64,000 nucleotides of DNA from Idiomarina sp. A28L (GCF_000218785.1 NZ_AFPO01000013.1:62001-126000), one strand, 5' to 3'; shown: positions 44,352 through 55,022, numbered from the stretch's first letter. The notes: generated by a model from the letters alone, not told the origin. Numbers and translations are program-made.

Positions 44352-46709
44352 ATGATGTTATCGCCTTCTGTATACACATGTAAGCCTCTCCGGCTTTCAC
44401 TCATTACTACTGCACTATTTGCAGCACTCAGCTTGCCCGCAATTGCTCATAATGAGAAGCCAACAGAGGATATAGCAGCCCCAATAGTTAGTGGTGAGCA
44501 AATGGCCGATAACGCCTGCCACGTAACACCAAGTTGGCTGATGGATAATAGCTCCCAAGAGCAGCTTCGAGTTATCGATAGCGATAACCTTAACGATATC
44601 ATTATTCGCGCTGATGATACCCAAGTTGCGGCAAATCGCTTTGCTGAGTTTAACGGGAATGTATTATTTATTCAGGGTGACCAGAGAATAACCACAAGTA
44701 GCGCTTCATTTAATCAAGTAACAAACCAATTTCGAGCCGAAGGCAGCCTTACCTACACGGATGGCTATATTGCAGTAAAAGCAGAACAGATTGAAGCTGA
44801 TGCTAATGGCGAAACGGCCCTAATCCTTGATAGTGAATATTTTCTAATTCCTCGCGCAGCGATAGGCACCGCCGGGCTTATTGAAATTCAAGCCGCTGAG
44901 AACAACCGCCTCATTACTCTGCACGATGGTACTTTTACTACGTGCCCAGGTGAGCGCCCAGCATGGCAAATTCGTGCTTCTGAAATAGAAGTGAATGAAA
45001 ACGAAAGCTGGGGAACCGCTCGCAACGCACAGTTCCGATTATTTGATGTTCCTGTGCTGTATATTCCTCGGTTCACCTTTCCTTTGAACGATGAACGCAA
45101 ATCTGGCTTTTTGTACCCAACTATTCGTAGCTCTGCACGCAATGGTGTTGAACTTGAAGTGCCCTATTACTTTAACCTTGCAGCTAATTACGATCTTACA
45201 CTTACGCCACGCTACATGAGTAAACGTGGGTTAATGACAAATACTGAATTTCGCTTTATGAATGAACGGCACGAAAGCGAAATTCAACTCGAGTTTTTGC
45301 CGGATGACAACTCGCTAGATAACAATAATAGCCGCTCATTTGTGCGTTTAGAACACAACACCGATTTTGATGATACGTGGAGTGGCTATATTGATTTCAC
45401 CCAAGTTAGTGATAGCGCCTATATCAATGATTTTGGTAATCCTTATATAAATCGGGCCGACCCACATTTATATCGTCGCGGACAAGTGGATTACCATGGC
45501 AATAAAACCCGTGCGCAAATTCAAATAGAAGATTTTCAAATGCTCGGCCCTTATCGCGCACCTTATAGAACACTTCCGAAAATGAGTGTTTGGCATGATG
45601 AATCGATGCCAGGCAACTTCAGTATGCAGTTCTTTTCTGAGCTCAGCCATTTTCGTAACCCGAACGATTCAACAGACAAGGCAACTCGCTTTCACCTAGA
45701 GCCAACGCTCAGTTACGCCATGGTGAAAACAGCATGGGATTGGCGCGCGGATGTAAGCTATTTATACACCCAATACCAGCAAACTGCTGATGAGCAGCGC
45801 GATTCCTCTGTTACCCGTTATTTACCGCAATTTCGTTGGCACGGCCGCGTTCACCTTGAGCGGCCCTTTAAAAACGGCAACGGATTACAAACCCTAACGC
45901 CGCAAGTACAATATTTATATGTGCCTCATCAAGATCAAACGCGAATTGGTATCTACGATACTATTTTAATGCAAGATGATTACCATAGCTTGTTTCGCCC
46001 ACGGCGGTTCACCGGCCTTGATCGTATCGCTGATGCACACCAAATAACCCTTGGCGCAACTACAAGCTTTTTTGATAGCAACGCTGTGGAACTTATGCGC
46101 TTGAGCTTAGGTCAGATAATTTATCTTGATGAGAGCCAAACTCAGCTATTTGATGAAACTAGCAGAGTAACCGCGAGTAACTCAGAACTTGCAGCGGAAT
46201 TGGATTTCCAAATTGGCCGGCGTTGGTATGTGAGTTCTGCGGTACAATACGATACTGATTTAAGCCTAGCCCGAAAGGGAAGAATCGCCGTTGAGTATCG
46301 TAAAGACGACGCTAACTTGTTACAGTTGAACTATCGGCGAGTGCAGGGCTTAGTGGGTACTGATGAAGAAGTAGAACAAGTTGGTTTTACTACTTCATGG
46401 AAGATAGCTAACGATTGGTCCGTAGCTGGGCATTGGTATAACGATTTACGCACGAATCGAACCATGGACGCATTATTAGGCGTTCAATACGATCGTTGCT
46501 GTTGGTCGATTCGTATTAGTGCGTATCGCCGCGTGAATAGAAATTATGATTTAAGCTTTGCGGATGGTCCGCTACCACCTGCAGGGTTCGATAATGGCGT
46601 TAGCGTGCAGTTTATTCTCACAGGCCTAAGTAACAGCACAGGCGCAATGATGAATATGCTGCAACAGGGTATCTTTGGATACCGTAGACCGTTTTATTTA
46701 AGTAATTAA
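44352..46709 (+). CDS. lptD: LPS-assembly outer-membrane protein LptD
   Basis: Outer-membrane translocon inserting lipopolysaccharide, working with LptE. From ATG 44352 it is 785 residues, matching E. coli's 784; the frame is open to 44148 but that would overlap amgK. Signal peptide at about 15-35 (LITTALFAALSLPAIAH). The OstA-like N-terminal domain follows (about 65-200), then a C-terminal barrel with WGTARNAQFRLFDVPVLYIPRFTFPLNDERKSGFLYPT. A Cys before the barrel (TTCPGERP) and the late Cys pair RCCWS are the usual disulfide partners. No good Shine-Dalgarno precedes either ATG 44352 or 44355. First gene of lptD-surA-pdxA-rsmA-apaG-apaH. Confidence 0.95.
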   Translation: MMLSPSVYTCKPLRLSLITTALFAALSLPAIAHNEKPTEDIAAPIVSGEQMADNACHVTPSWLMDNSSQEQLRVIDSDNLNDIIIRADDTQVAANRFAEFNGNVLFIQGDQRITTSSASFNQVTNQFRAEGSLTYTDGYIAVKAEQIEADANGETALILDSEYFLIPRAAIGTAGLIEIQAAENNRLITLHDGTFTTCPGERPAWQIRASEIEVNENESWGTARNAQFRLFDVPVLYIPRFTFPLNDERKSGFLYPTIRSSARNGVELEVPYYFNLAANYDLTLTPRYMSKRGLMTNTEFRFMNERHESEIQLEFLPDDNSLDNNNSRSFVRLEHNTDFDDTWSGYIDFTQVSDSAYINDFGNPYINRADPHLYRRGQVDYHGNKTRAQIQIEDFQMLGPYRAPYRTLPKMSVWHDESMPGNFSMQFFSELSHFRNPNDSTDKATRFHLEPTLSYAMVKTAWDWRADVSYLYTQYQQTADEQRDSSVTRYLPQFRWHGRVHLERPFKNGNGLQTLTPQVQYLYVPHQDQTRIGIYDTILMQDDYHSLFRPRRFTGLDRIADAHQITLGATTSFFDSNAVELMRLSLGQIIYLDESQTQLFDETSRVTASNSELAAELDFQIGRRWYVSSAVQYDTDLSLARKGRIAVEYRKDDANLLQLNYRRVQGLVGTDEEVEQVGFTTSWKIANDWSVAGHWYNDLRTNRTMDALLGVQYDRCCWSIRISAYRRVNRNYDLSFADGPLPPAGFDNGVSVQFILTGLSNSTGAMMNMLQQGIFGYRRPFYLSN

Positions 46710-46720
46710 TTGGAAGCTTT

Positions 46721-48004
46721 ATGAGAAAAATTACAGCCTTGGCTTTTGGTGTGGTTGCCATGCTGGCCAGCACAATGGCGTACGCAGAAACACTTATGGA
46801 CCGCGTTGCAATTGTGGTGAATGAAGAAGTTATTCTAGAGAGCGAGCTTAACGATCTAATCGCCAACGTTCGCTCAGAAATGGGTACGAGCGGTGCTAAT
46901 GCTCCATCTGAAACAGCTATTCGCACGCAGGCTACTGAGCGTTTAATTACGCAGAAGTTACAAATGCAGATGGCCAACCGTATGGGAATTCAAATTGATG
47001 ATGCTTTTCTAGAGCAGGCGCTTGCGAGCATTGCTAGCGAAAACAACTTGTCGGTTGAAGGCTTACGTTTAGAAATAACCTCAACTGGTGCCAGCTGGGC
47101 AGAGTATCGCGAAGAAATACGCAAACAAATCGTGATGTCAGAAGTTCAGCGCTCAAGCATTCAGCGCCGTATTTATATGAGCCCGCAAGAGATAGATTTG
47201 TTGATGAATTTGATTTCAGAGCAAGGGGCTAACAGCACTGAGTATCGCGTTTCACATATTCTTATTGGCCTGCAAAATGAAGAAGGTGAAGTAGATGAAA
47301 TTGCGGCTCGTTCACGTGCTGAGCAAGTTCTTGAACTTGCTCGCAACGGCGATGATTTTGCACAGTTAGCGATTACCGCATCCAGCGCACAAAATGCACT
47401 GGAAGGTGGTGATATGGGCTGGATGTCGATTAACGCGATGCCAACGTTATTTGCTAATGCGCTGCAAAATCAAGAGCAAGGCTATGTTGCTGGGTTACTT
47501 CGCAGCGGTTTGGGTTTTCATATTTTAAAAATCCAAGATGTTCGCGGTGCACAACAAGCGGTTAATGAAGAAGTGCGTTCTCGACATATTCTCATACGCC
47601 CTTCAGTAATTCTTTCCGATAACCGTGCGCAACAAATGCTGAATGAGTTCCGCGAGCAAATTCAATCGGGTGAAAAAACGTTTGCTGAGCTCGCATCTGC
47701 AAACTCAGCTGATACCGCATCTGCAGCTCAAGGTGGTGTATTGGAGTGGGCTCCTGCTGATGTATATGTTCCCGAATTCCGCGACCGTGTGGCAAGAATG
47801 GAGCCAAATGTTATTTCCGAACCATTCAAAACTACTCACGGTTGGCATATCGTTGAAGTACTCGAACGCCGCCAGCAAGATGTTACTGAGCAGCGCATGC
47901 GAGAACAAGCACAGCAAATTCTATACAGCCGTAAATTCCAAGAGGAAATGGAAGTTTGGTTGCAAGAGTTACGTGATAACGCCTTTGTGGATATTCGCAT
48001 TTAA
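46721..48004 (+). CDS. surA: Periplasmic chaperone and peptidyl-prolyl isomerase SurA
   Basis: Helps fold outer-membrane proteins, including its neighbour LptD. 427 residues (E. coli 428). Signal peptide cut near MAYAETL. N-terminal chaperone domain MDRVAIVVNEEVILESELND, two parvulin domains (YRVSHILIGLQNEEGE at about 180 and VRSRHILIRPSVILS at about 290), and the C-terminal helix that completes the chaperone core. Eleven bases after lptD. Confidence 0.97.
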   Translation: MRKITALAFGVVAMLASTMAYAETLMDRVAIVVNEEVILESELNDLIANVRSEMGTSGANAPSETAIRTQATERLITQKLQMQMANRMGIQIDDAFLEQALASIASENNLSVEGLRLEITSTGASWAEYREEIRKQIVMSEVQRSSIQRRIYMSPQEIDLLMNLISEQGANSTEYRVSHILIGLQNEEGEVDEIAARSRAEQVLELARNGDDFAQLAITASSAQNALEGGDMGWMSINAMPTLFANALQNQEQGYVAGLLRSGLGFHILKIQDVRGAQQAVNEEVRSRHILIRPSVILSDNRAQQMLNEFREQIQSGEKTFAELASANSADTASAAQGGVLEWAPADVYVPEFRDRVARMEPNVISEPFKTTHGWHIVEVLERRQQDVTEQRMREQAQQILYSRKFQEEMEVWLQELRDNAFVDIRI

Positions 48005-49003
48005 ATGATTCAACGTATTGCCGTTACTCCCGGAGAGCCGGCGGGTATCGGCCCAGATCTCATTCTTACCTTAGCTCAGCAGGATTGGCCTGCTGAGCTA
48101 GTTGTTTGTGCCGATCAAGAAATGCTTGCCGCGCGCGCGCAACAACTTAATTTGCCCATAACCTTTATTGAATATAATGCGCAACTTGAGCCAAAAGCTC
48201 AGCGTGCTGGTAGCCTTACAATCTGCCACATACCGGTAAGAGCAGCCGTAGTTCCGGGCACTTTAAACGAAGCCAATGGCCATTATGTAATTGATACCCT
48301 ATACCGAGCTAGCCAAGGAAATATGAGCGGCGAGTTTGCGGCTATAGTTACCGGGCCTGTTCACAAAGGCATCATTAACCAAGCAGGTATAGCCTTTAGT
48401 GGCCACACTGAATACTTTGCTCATCAAGCAAACTGCAAAGATGTAGTAATGTTACTCGCTACTGAAGGTTTACGCGTAGCTCTTGTTACCACTCATATTC
48501 CCCTAGCTTATGTAGCTAAAGCGATTACTACTGAACGTTTAACCCAAGTGATTCATATTTTGCATCACGATTTAGTGAAAAAGTTTGGTATCGCTCAGCC
48601 TCGAATTTTAGTGTGTGGGTTAAACCCCCATGCTGGTGAAGGCGGCCATTTAGGCCATGAAGAAATTGATATCATTAGCCCTACACTTGAATCGTTGCGG
48701 CAAGAATTTGGCTACCAGCTTTCAGAGCCCCTTCCTGCCGATACTATATTCCAACCCAAGTATCTGCAAAACGCCGATGTAGTTTTAGCCATGTATCACG
48801 ACCAAGGGTTACCCGTGCTAAAATATAAAGGCTTTGGTGCTGCGGTGAATATCACGCTTGGCTTGCCGTTTGTAAGAACATCGGTGGATCACGGCACCGC
48901 GCTCGATTTAGCTGGGCTTGGCACCGCCGATACCGGCAGTTTTAAAATAGCCTTAGAGCAAGCGTTAGATATGGCCGCAAAACATACGCAACACGCGCTT
49001 TAG
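48005..49003 (+). CDS. pdxA: 4-hydroxythreonine-4-phosphate dehydrogenase
   Basis: NAD-dependent enzyme of pyridoxal-5'-phosphate synthesis. 332 residues (E. coli 329). Visible: [15 protein letters not shown], the metal-binding His residues in [23 protein letters not shown], and [12 protein letters not shown], and the C-terminal [21 protein letters not shown]. The ATG directly follows the surA stop with no gap, so translation is probably coupled. Epd, an earlier step of the same pathway, is encoded at 26731. Confidence 0.97.
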   Translation: MIQRIAVTPGEPAGIGPDLILTLAQQDWPAELVVCADQEMLAARAQQLNLPITFIEYNAQLEPKAQRAGSLTICHIPVRAAVVPGTLNEANGHYVIDTLYRASQGNMSGEFAAIVTGPVHKGIINQAGIAFSGHTEYFAHQANCKDVVMLLATEGLRVALVTTHIPLAYVAKAITTERLTQVIHILHHDLVKKFGIAQPRILVCGLNPHAGEGGHLGHEEIDIISPTLESLRQEFGYQLSEPLPADTIFQPKYLQNADVVLAMYHDQGLPVLKYKGFGAAVNITLGLPFVRTSVDHGTALDLAGLGTADTGSFKIALEQALDMAAKHTQHAL

Positions 49004-49036
49004 AATCACTCTGAAAACATTCATAATAAGTTTGTG

Positions 49037-49120
49037 ATGAACGAACTGAAACTAACCATCATTGGCGATACCGCATTGCTGCTAAAAGAATATCTAGGAT
49101 ACCTAACTAACCATGAGTAA
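49037..49120 (+). CDS. Possible 27-codon ORF overlapping the start of rsmA
   Basis: An ATG at 49037 opens 27 codons ([20 protein letters not shown]...TNHE) whose TAA overlaps the rsmA start region: the rsmA ATG at 49113 lies inside it. rsmA has no close Shine-Dalgarno (AGGA is about 13 bases away), so a short translated leader handing ribosomes to rsmA would make sense. Its own ribosome site is weak. It could equally be chance; nothing similar is recognised. Confidence 0.25.
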   Translation: MNELKLTIIGDTALLLKEYLGYLTNHE

Positions 49121-49925
49121 AGCTCTTGATGGCCACCGCGCCCGTAAACGTTTTGGCCAAAACTTCTTACAAGATGAAATGGTGATCGATGCCATTGTAG
49201 AAGCCATTGCGCCAAAGCCTGGCGAACCTATTGTTGAAATCGGCCCCGGTTTAGCTGCGCTCACCCGCCCAGTAGCAGAGCGCGCTGGCCATTTGCATGT
49301 AGTAGAACTCGATCGTGATCTTGCAAGCCGCCTAGAAACAGCAACCGAATTTTCAGGTAAGCTTACCGTTCACCGTGCCGATGCGCTAAAGTTTGATTTT
49401 GGTAACCTTTCGCGTGAGCTAGGTAAAGAGCTTCGAGTGTTTGGCAACTTACCTTACAATATATCCACGCCGCTGATATTTCATTTATTAAGCCAGTTAG
49501 ATACTATTTCTGATATGCATTTTATGCTGCAAAAGGAAGTGGTTGCGCGAATGGCTGCGGCACCAGGAAGCAAAGCTTTTGGCCGCTTAACGGTAATGAT
49601 TCAACAAGCTTGTAAGGTGATTCCTGTTATTGAGGTACCACCCGAAGCGTTCGATCCTGCACCGAAAGTAGATTCTGCTGTAGTTCGTTTAGAGCCTTAT
49701 AGTGAATCACCGTGGCCAGTGCTTGATAGAGCAACGTTGAACCATGTATGCCACATGGCATTTCATCAACGACGAAAAACCATGCGCAACAACATGAAAA
49801 AATTGATGTCTGCTGAAGAATTGGAGAGTATCAATATCGATCCTACAGTACGCCCAGAAACGCTAGCAGTTGAAGATTTTGTGCGCATGGCAAATTGGAT
49901 TACGGAGAACGATCGAACGATATGA
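49113..49925 (+). CDS. rsmA: 16S rRNA A1518/A1519 dimethyltransferase RsmA (KsgA)
   Basis: Dimethylates two adjacent adenines near the 3' end of 16S rRNA using SAM. 270 residues (E. coli 273). Motifs: [18 protein letters not shown] loop [12 protein letters not shown], and catalytic NLPYNIS, then basic [13 protein letters not shown]. Loss of this enzyme causes kasugamycin resistance in E. coli. The stop overlaps the apaG ATG by four bases. Confidence 0.97.
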   Translation: MSKALDGHRARKRFGQNFLQDEMVIDAIVEAIAPKPGEPIVEIGPGLAALTRPVAERAGHLHVVELDRDLASRLETATEFSGKLTVHRADALKFDFGNLSRELGKELRVFGNLPYNISTPLIFHLLSQLDTISDMHFMLQKEVVARMAAAPGSKAFGRLTVMIQQACKVIPVIEVPPEAFDPAPKVDSAVVRLEPYSESPWPVLDRATLNHVCHMAFHQRRKTMRNNMKKLMSAEELESINIDPTVRPETLAVEDFVRMANWITENDRTI

Positions 49926-50296
49926 GCACTTATGAAGTAAGCATTCAGGTTGAAACTGAGTACCTTGAAGATCAATCAATGCCAGAAAAAGAGCAATTTG
50001 TTTTTTCTTACACTATCACTATTACCAACACCGGCGATGGTGCGGTAAAACTGTTAAATCGAAAATGGACAGTTACCGATGCCAATGGCAACACTACAGA
50101 AGTAGTTGGGGAAGGCGTAGTTGGCAAAAAGCCCCATATTCAACCTGGAAAATCGTTTACCTACACAAGTGGTACAGTGTTGAAAACACCGTTAGGCCGC
50201 ATGGAAGGAAGCTATGGGATGGTTGATGATAACGGCCAATTTTGGGATCTTCCAATTCCAGTATTCACTCTCGCCCAACCCAACATTCTTCACTAG
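49922..50296 (+). CDS. apaG: ApaG, Co2+/Mg2+ efflux-associated protein
   Basis: A 124-residue single-domain protein with an FnIII-like beta fold (E. coli 125). Typical stretches: [54 protein letters not shown], and [24 protein letters not shown]. The ATG at 49922 overlaps the rsmA stop (ATGA); the longer frame from 49895 is inside rsmA. Biochemical role unsettled. Confidence 0.95.
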   Translation: MSTYEVSIQVETEYLEDQSMPEKEQFVFSYTITITNTGDGAVKLLNRKWTVTDANGNTTEVVGEGVVGKKPHIQPGKSFTYTSGTVLKTPLGRMEGSYGMVDDNGQFWDLPIPVFTLAQPNILH

Positions 50297-50305
50297 GCTA
50301 TTACC

Positions 50306-51121
50306 ATGGCGCGTTACGTAATCGGTGATATTCATGGTTGTTTAAAGCCATTACAGAACTTGCTCAAGAAGGTTGATTTCAACAGCAAAAGCGATGAACT
50401 TTGGGCCGTTGGCGATTTAATTGGGCGCGGCCCAGAAGCCCAAGGAACTCTCGAATTCCTTGCCGAACTAGGGGGTTCGTTCCGGTGTGTTCTGGGCAAT
50501 CATGATTTACATGCGTTAGCAGTACTTTGCCAACTGCGAAAAGCTAACCCAAAAGACCGTACAGCCGATTTAGCCAAATCTGTAGATCGCGATCTCTGGA
50601 TAAATTGGCTGCGCAAACAACCCTTGTTGTTAGCCGACGCATCCCAATCATTAGTGATCACCCACGCAGGAATTCACCCGGATTGGAGTGTTGATGAAGC
50701 AGCACTATATGCTGATGAGGTAGCCCTCTGTTTGCAAAGCCGCAACTTTGTGCAATTCCTCGATAAAATGTACGGCAACGAACCCGCATTATGGCGCTCA
50801 GATTTAAGTGGTCATGAACGCACACGCTTTATTGTTAATGTATTTACCCGAATGCGCTATGTAACCGATACCCATGCACTCGAATTTAACGAAAAGCAGC
50901 ACCCCGATAATGTAGCGCCGGAACTAAAATTGCAGCCTTGGTTTAACGCACGGAAAGTATCGCCGTGGCGTATAGCATTTGGCCACTGGGCAAGCTTAAT
51001 GGGCGATACAAAACGTAGCGATATTATTGGCCTTGATACCGGTTGTGTGTGGGGTGAAAACCTTACCGTTTGGGAGCCTGAAAGCAATAAAAAAATCAGC
51101 GTTACCGGCTGGCAACGCTGA
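50306..51121 (+). CDS. apaH: Symmetrical bis(5'-nucleosyl)-tetraphosphatase
   Basis: Hydrolyses diadenosine tetraphosphate to two ADP, and removes Np4A caps from RNA in E. coli. PPP-family metallophosphatase: YVIGDIHGCLKPLQNLL, AVGDLIGRGPEAQGTLEFL, VLGNHDLHALAV, ITHAGIHPDW, and FGHWASLMG. 271 residues versus 280. Last gene of the lptD operon; its end faces tyrS, with 29 bases between the stops and no strong terminator seen. Confidence 0.96.
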   Translation: MARYVIGDIHGCLKPLQNLLKKVDFNSKSDELWAVGDLIGRGPEAQGTLEFLAELGGSFRCVLGNHDLHALAVLCQLRKANPKDRTADLAKSVDRDLWINWLRKQPLLLADASQSLVITHAGIHPDWSVDEAALYADEVALCLQSRNFVQFLDKMYGNEPALWRSDLSGHERTRFIVNVFTRMRYVTDTHALEFNEKQHPDNVAPELKLQPWFNARKVSPWRIAFGHWASLMGDTKRSDIIGLDTGCVWGENLTVWEPESNKKISVTGWQR

Positions 51122-51150
51122 TTCTCAGTGTGAAATCCCAAACCAAAATT

Positions 51151-52350
51151 TTAAGCTAGGGTTATGCGCGCAAATTTGCGTTTACCTACTTGATATACGG
51201 CTGTACCTACAGCACAGGTAAAGCGTGCATCTTCTGCTTTCTCACCATCAATACGCACGGCATTTTGTTTCACCATTCGCATTGCTTCAGAAGTAGAAAC
51301 CACAAGCCCAGCTTCTTTAAGCACATTCGCTAGCCCCCGCTGCTCTGCCGTTAATTTCAGCTCGATTTCTGGCATATCATCAGGAATCGCATTTTTCTGG
51401 AAGCGCTGAATAAAATCCTGCTCGGCAGCTTCTGCATCGGCTTCGCTATGGAAACGAGCAATCAATTCTTTGGCTAATGCCACTTTCGCATCACGCGGGT
51501 TACCACCAGCAGCAATACTCTCTTTTAATTCCGTTAAATCGCTATCGCTGCGGAAACTGAGAAGTTCAAAGTATTTCCACATCAGATCATCCGAAACCGA
51601 CATGATTTTGCCAAACATATCATTCGGAGCATCGGTAATACCCACATAATTACCCAGCGATTTCGACATTTTTTGCACGCCATCAAGGCCTTCAAGCAAT
51701 GGCACCGTAATTACGGTTTGTGGGCGCTGCCCTTCTTCTTTTTGTAGCTCACGGCCCATCAACAAATTAAAGCGCTGATCTGTACCACCCATCTCAATAT
51801 CAGCCTTCAGTGCAACCGAATCCCAACCTTGCACTAGTGGGTAAAGAAATTCATGAATAGCAATGGGCTGGCCGCCCTGATAGCGCTTTTTAAAATCATC
51901 ACGCTCAAGCATTCTTGCTACGGTTTGCCGTGAAGCTAACTTTATAAGCCCTGCTGCACCGAGTTCGTTCATCCATTCACTGTTGAAACGAACCTCAGTT
52001 TTCTCTGGGTCTAGTATTTTAAATACTTGTTCTTTATAGGTTTCTGCATTCGCCAACACATCTTCGCGGCTTAACGGTTTACGGGTAACATTCTTTCCCG
52101 TAGGGTCGCCAATCATGCCGGTAAAATCGCCAATCAAAAATACTACTTTATGGCCAAGCTCTTGGAAAATTCGTAGTTTATTAATGAGAACGGTGTGCCC
52201 AAGATGCAAATCAGGCGCGGTTGGATCAAAACCAGCCTTCACTGTAAGTTGCCGATTTTCTGCCAACTTATCTTTAAGCTCTTGTTCTACCAACACTTCA
52301 TCAACACCTCGGGTAATCAACGCGAGGGCTTCTGCTACCGATATAGTCAT
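51151..52350 (-). CDS. tyrS: Tyrosyl-tRNA synthetase
   Basis: Class I aminoacyl-tRNA synthetase charging tRNA-Tyr. 399 residues, the length of the Pseudomonas-type enzyme (TyrZ-like) rather than the E. coli TyrS of 424. HIGH motif as [13 protein letters not shown] motif as [10 protein letters not shown], tyrosine pocket [28 protein letters not shown]-terminal S4 RNA-binding domain follows (about 335-399; [27 protein letters not shown]). Divergent from the M23 peptidase gene; this tyrS-peptidase-anmK arrangement is conserved in related bacteria. Confidence 0.96.
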   Translation of the reverse strand: MTISVAEALALITRGVDEVLVEQELKDKLAENRQLTVKAGFDPTAPDLHLGHTVLINKLRIFQELGHKVVFLIGDFTGMIGDPTGKNVTRKPLSREDVLANAETYKEQVFKILDPEKTEVRFNSEWMNELGAAGLIKLASRQTVARMLERDDFKKRYQGGQPIAIHEFLYPLVQGWDSVALKADIEMGGTDQRFNLLMGRELQKEEGQRPQTVITVPLLEGLDGVQKMSKSLGNYVGITDAPNDMFGKIMSVSDDLMWKYFELLSFRSDSDLTELKESIAAGGNPRDAKVALAKELIARFHSEADAEAAEQDFIQRFQKNAIPDDMPEIELKLTAEQRGLANVLKEAGLVVSTSEAMRMVKQNAVRIDGEKAEDARFTCAVGTAVYQVGKRKFARITLA

Positions 52351-52554
52351 CTTTACTCCAATTCACTACCTGGCTACTGAACTTTTTTCTAATCTGGCAT
52401 TCTACTTGATTCAGCGCTACCTTTTAAGCACGTTGTTTCTGCTTGTGCAAAGAAAATGATATGATGTCCTGCAGAGTGCGAAAACAAAGTAGAATATGCG
52501 CTGTTTTTTTACTCAAAAAAATAAAGTACAAGTGAAGTACAGAGGGCCCAACCT

Positions 52555-53859
52555 ATGGTTAAACCAATCCAAGAATTTCTGCGGCATATGCCAAAACGCC
52601 ATCAGGTGATTATTGCCAGCGTAAGCATTTTGTTGCTATTACTATTGGTGTGGCCATCAGAAAAAGCTAGTGCCTCACGCGACATGGCCAAATATGAGCA
52701 ACTCGAGCCAGGAGTGCGTTATGATCTAGCCTTGCAACTAGGCAGTTCTTACGCACCTGTTGCGAGCGATATGGATTACACGTGGGTAGATTATGAAATT
52801 CGATCGGGCGATAACATGGCGCGCATCTTCCAGCGTTTGGGTTTCAGCGCCCGCCAATTACATGATCTAACCCAAGCTGAAGATGCCAATATTCTGCGCC
52901 GAATTCACCCTGGCGATACGTTACGTTTTGCCAAAGGCGCCAACAACGATCTAATAGCACTACATTACCGCCTCAGTGAAACCGATACCCTTATTATAGA
53001 AAAAACAGAATCAGGCAGTTACCAAAGTAACCGAGAAGCAAAGCCTACCGATATTCGCATTGCTTTTGCACATGCCGAAATCACCAGCAACTTTTGGAAT
53101 GCCGGCGTTCAAGCTGGGCTTTCACAAGGGCAAATTATGAGCCTAGCTGAGCTTTTCGGTTGGGATGTAGATTTTGCTCTCGATATTCGCCGAGGCGACC
53201 AGTTCAGTGTGTTATTTGAAGAACGCTACATTGATGGCCAATATGTAGGAACAGGCCAAATAGTTGCCGCCGAGTTTATTAACCAAGGTGAGGTGTTTCG
53301 CGCCATATTGCACGAGAATGGCAACTATTACACCGATGCTGGCCGCAGCATGCGTAAAACTTTCTTGCGCGCTCCAGTAGCATTTAACCGTGTTTCTTCT
53401 GAATTTAACCCGCGCCGCTTACATCCCGTTACCGGCCGAGTTGCACCCCACCGCGGCATTGATTACGCCGCGCCAACCGGAACGCCAGTAATGTCTTCAG
53501 GTGATGGCCGCGTGGTGGCAAGTGCATATGATAACCTCAATGGCCATTATATCTTTGTGCAACATGGCGAGCGCTACATGACCAAATACCTACACCTCAG
53601 CCGCCGGCAGGTGAACGTAGGAGATCGTGTACGCCAAGGCCAAGTAATCGGCCGCGTTGGCGCTACTGGGCGGGTAACAGGCGCACATTTGCACTATGAA
53701 TTTTTAGTTGATGGTGTGCACCGTAATCCGCGTACCGTAAACTTGCCACAAGCCGAAGCCCTAGCCGCAGCCGAAATGCCAGTGTTTGAAGCTATAGCCT
53801 CAGAGCAGTTAGCCATGATCGAAGGCCGTAAACGCTTCTATTTGGCAATGGTTGATTAA
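52555..53859 (+). CDS. mepM: Peptidoglycan DD-metalloendopeptidase, M23 family, MepM-like
   Basis: Cell-wall endopeptidase of 434 residues. An N-terminal membrane anchor (about 18-37) is followed by an OapA/LysM-like region (WVDYEIRSGDNMARIFQRLG...IHPGDTLRF). The catalytic LytM/M23 domain (about 300-400) has zinc ligands HRGIDYAAP and HLHYEF. It should cleave D-Ala-meso-DAP cross-links to let new strands in. AGAGGG lies before the ATG. The stop and the anmK ATG overlap (TAATG), which ties wall opening to recycling of the fragments. Confidence 0.93.
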   Translation: MVKPIQEFLRHMPKRHQVIIASVSILLLLLLVWPSEKASASRDMAKYEQLEPGVRYDLALQLGSSYAPVASDMDYTWVDYEIRSGDNMARIFQRLGFSARQLHDLTQAEDANILRRIHPGDTLRFAKGANNDLIALHYRLSETDTLIIEKTESGSYQSNREAKPTDIRIAFAHAEITSNFWNAGVQAGLSQGQIMSLAELFGWDVDFALDIRRGDQFSVLFEERYIDGQYVGTGQIVAAEFINQGEVFRAILHENGNYYTDAGRSMRKTFLRAPVAFNRVSSEFNPRRLHPVTGRVAPHRGIDYAAPTGTPVMSSGDGRVVASAYDNLNGHYIFVQHGERYMTKYLHLSRRQVNVGDRVRQGQVIGRVGATGRVTGAHLHYEFLVDGVHRNPRTVNLPQAEALAAAEMPVFEAIASEQLAMIEGRKRFYLAMVD

Positions 53860-55004
53860 TGAGCGCTGAACGCTTCATTGGCGTTCTTTCGGGAACAAGC
53901 CTAGATGCGCTCGATTTGGCGCTCGTGCATATCAATAAGAGCGGAACGATAAGCCAACTCGATGCGCTCAATTGGAAACTTCCCGAATCCCTGCAACAAC
54001 AATGCCATGATCTTTGCACTCCCGGCGCAAATGAGCTTGTGCGATATGGCATTGCTGATCGGTTGTTTGCGGAAACCGTAGCCGAGGGTGTGCATACTTT
54101 ATTGGCGAAAAACAAACTCACTGCAGCAGATATTCGAGCTATTGGCAGCCATGGCCAAACGGTTCGCCATCATCCTGATGCTAACCCTGCATTTACTCTA
54201 CAACTCGGGTGTCCGCACACAATTTCAGCGCTTACCGGCATTGCCGTAGTTGGCCAGTTTCGGCAAAAAGATATCGCTCTTGGGGGCGAAGGCGCTCCAC
54301 TTGCGCCAGCCCTGCACCAGAAAATATTTCAGGTAGCTGAAGAACAACGCATTATTGCCAATATTGGTGGTATCGCCAATATTACCTATCTTCCTGCATC
54401 TGAATCGGAGCCCGTAATAGGCTTTGATACAGGCCCTGGCAACACCTTAATGGATTACTGGGTACAAAAGCACTTGCAGCACGATTACGATGCAAACGGC
54501 GATTGGGCAGCTTCTGGTATATCAGATCAATCACTTCTGGCATTGATGCAAAGCGATCCTTATTTCCAAAAGTTACCCCCAAAAAGTACAGGTAGAGAGT
54601 ACTTTACGCCAGCATGGCTGCAACAAGCATTGCAACAGCACGCAGAAGCAGGGGCAACACCTACAGCGCCAGAAAATATACAAGCAACATTGTTAGAATT
54701 AACGGCAATAACCTTAACCGATGCCATCAACGCCATACCAAACCCAAATTCTGTGCCTAAGCGCTCGGTGTACGTATGTGGCGGCGGTGCGCACAACCAA
54801 GCATTAACAGAGCGTTGCCGAACACTGCTACCCAATGTTAGTTGGCAAACCACCGAGGCTATTGGCGTGCACCCAGATTGGGTAGAAGCCGTGCTATTTG
54901 CATGGCTTGCTTGGGCCCATGTTCATGGCGTGGCTCCCGATCTAACCAAGGTAACAGGTGCCAAACGTGCTACTGTATTGGGCGCTTACATTCCTGCCAG
55001 TTAG
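53859..55004 (+). CDS. anmK: Anhydro-N-acetylmuramic acid kinase
   Basis: Phosphorylates and opens 1,6-anhydro-MurNAc to MurNAc-6-phosphate during wall recycling. 381 residues (E. coli 369). Visible: GVLSGTSLDALDLALV, IGSHGQTVRHHPD, FDTGPGNTLMDYW, and YVCGGGAHNQALTERC. Coupled to mepM and followed by a strong terminator. With AmgK and MurU elsewhere in the window, its product could reach UDP-MurNAc if a MurNAc-6-phosphate phosphatase (MupP) is present in the genome. Confidence 0.95.
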   Translation: MSAERFIGVLSGTSLDALDLALVHINKSGTISQLDALNWKLPESLQQQCHDLCTPGANELVRYGIADRLFAETVAEGVHTLLAKNKLTAADIRAIGSHGQTVRHHPDANPAFTLQLGCPHTISALTGIAVVGQFRQKDIALGGEGAPLAPALHQKIFQVAEEQRIIANIGGIANITYLPASESEPVIGFDTGPGNTLMDYWVQKHLQHDYDANGDWAASGISDQSLLALMQSDPYFQKLPPKSTGREYFTPAWLQQALQQHAEAGATPTAPENIQATLLELTAITLTDAINAIPNPNSVPKRSVYVCGGGAHNQALTERCRTLLPNVSWQTTEAIGVHPDWVEAVLFAWLAWAHVHGVAPDLTKVTGAKRATVLGAYIPAS

Positions 55005-55022
55005 TTTGAATGGCAGTAGATT

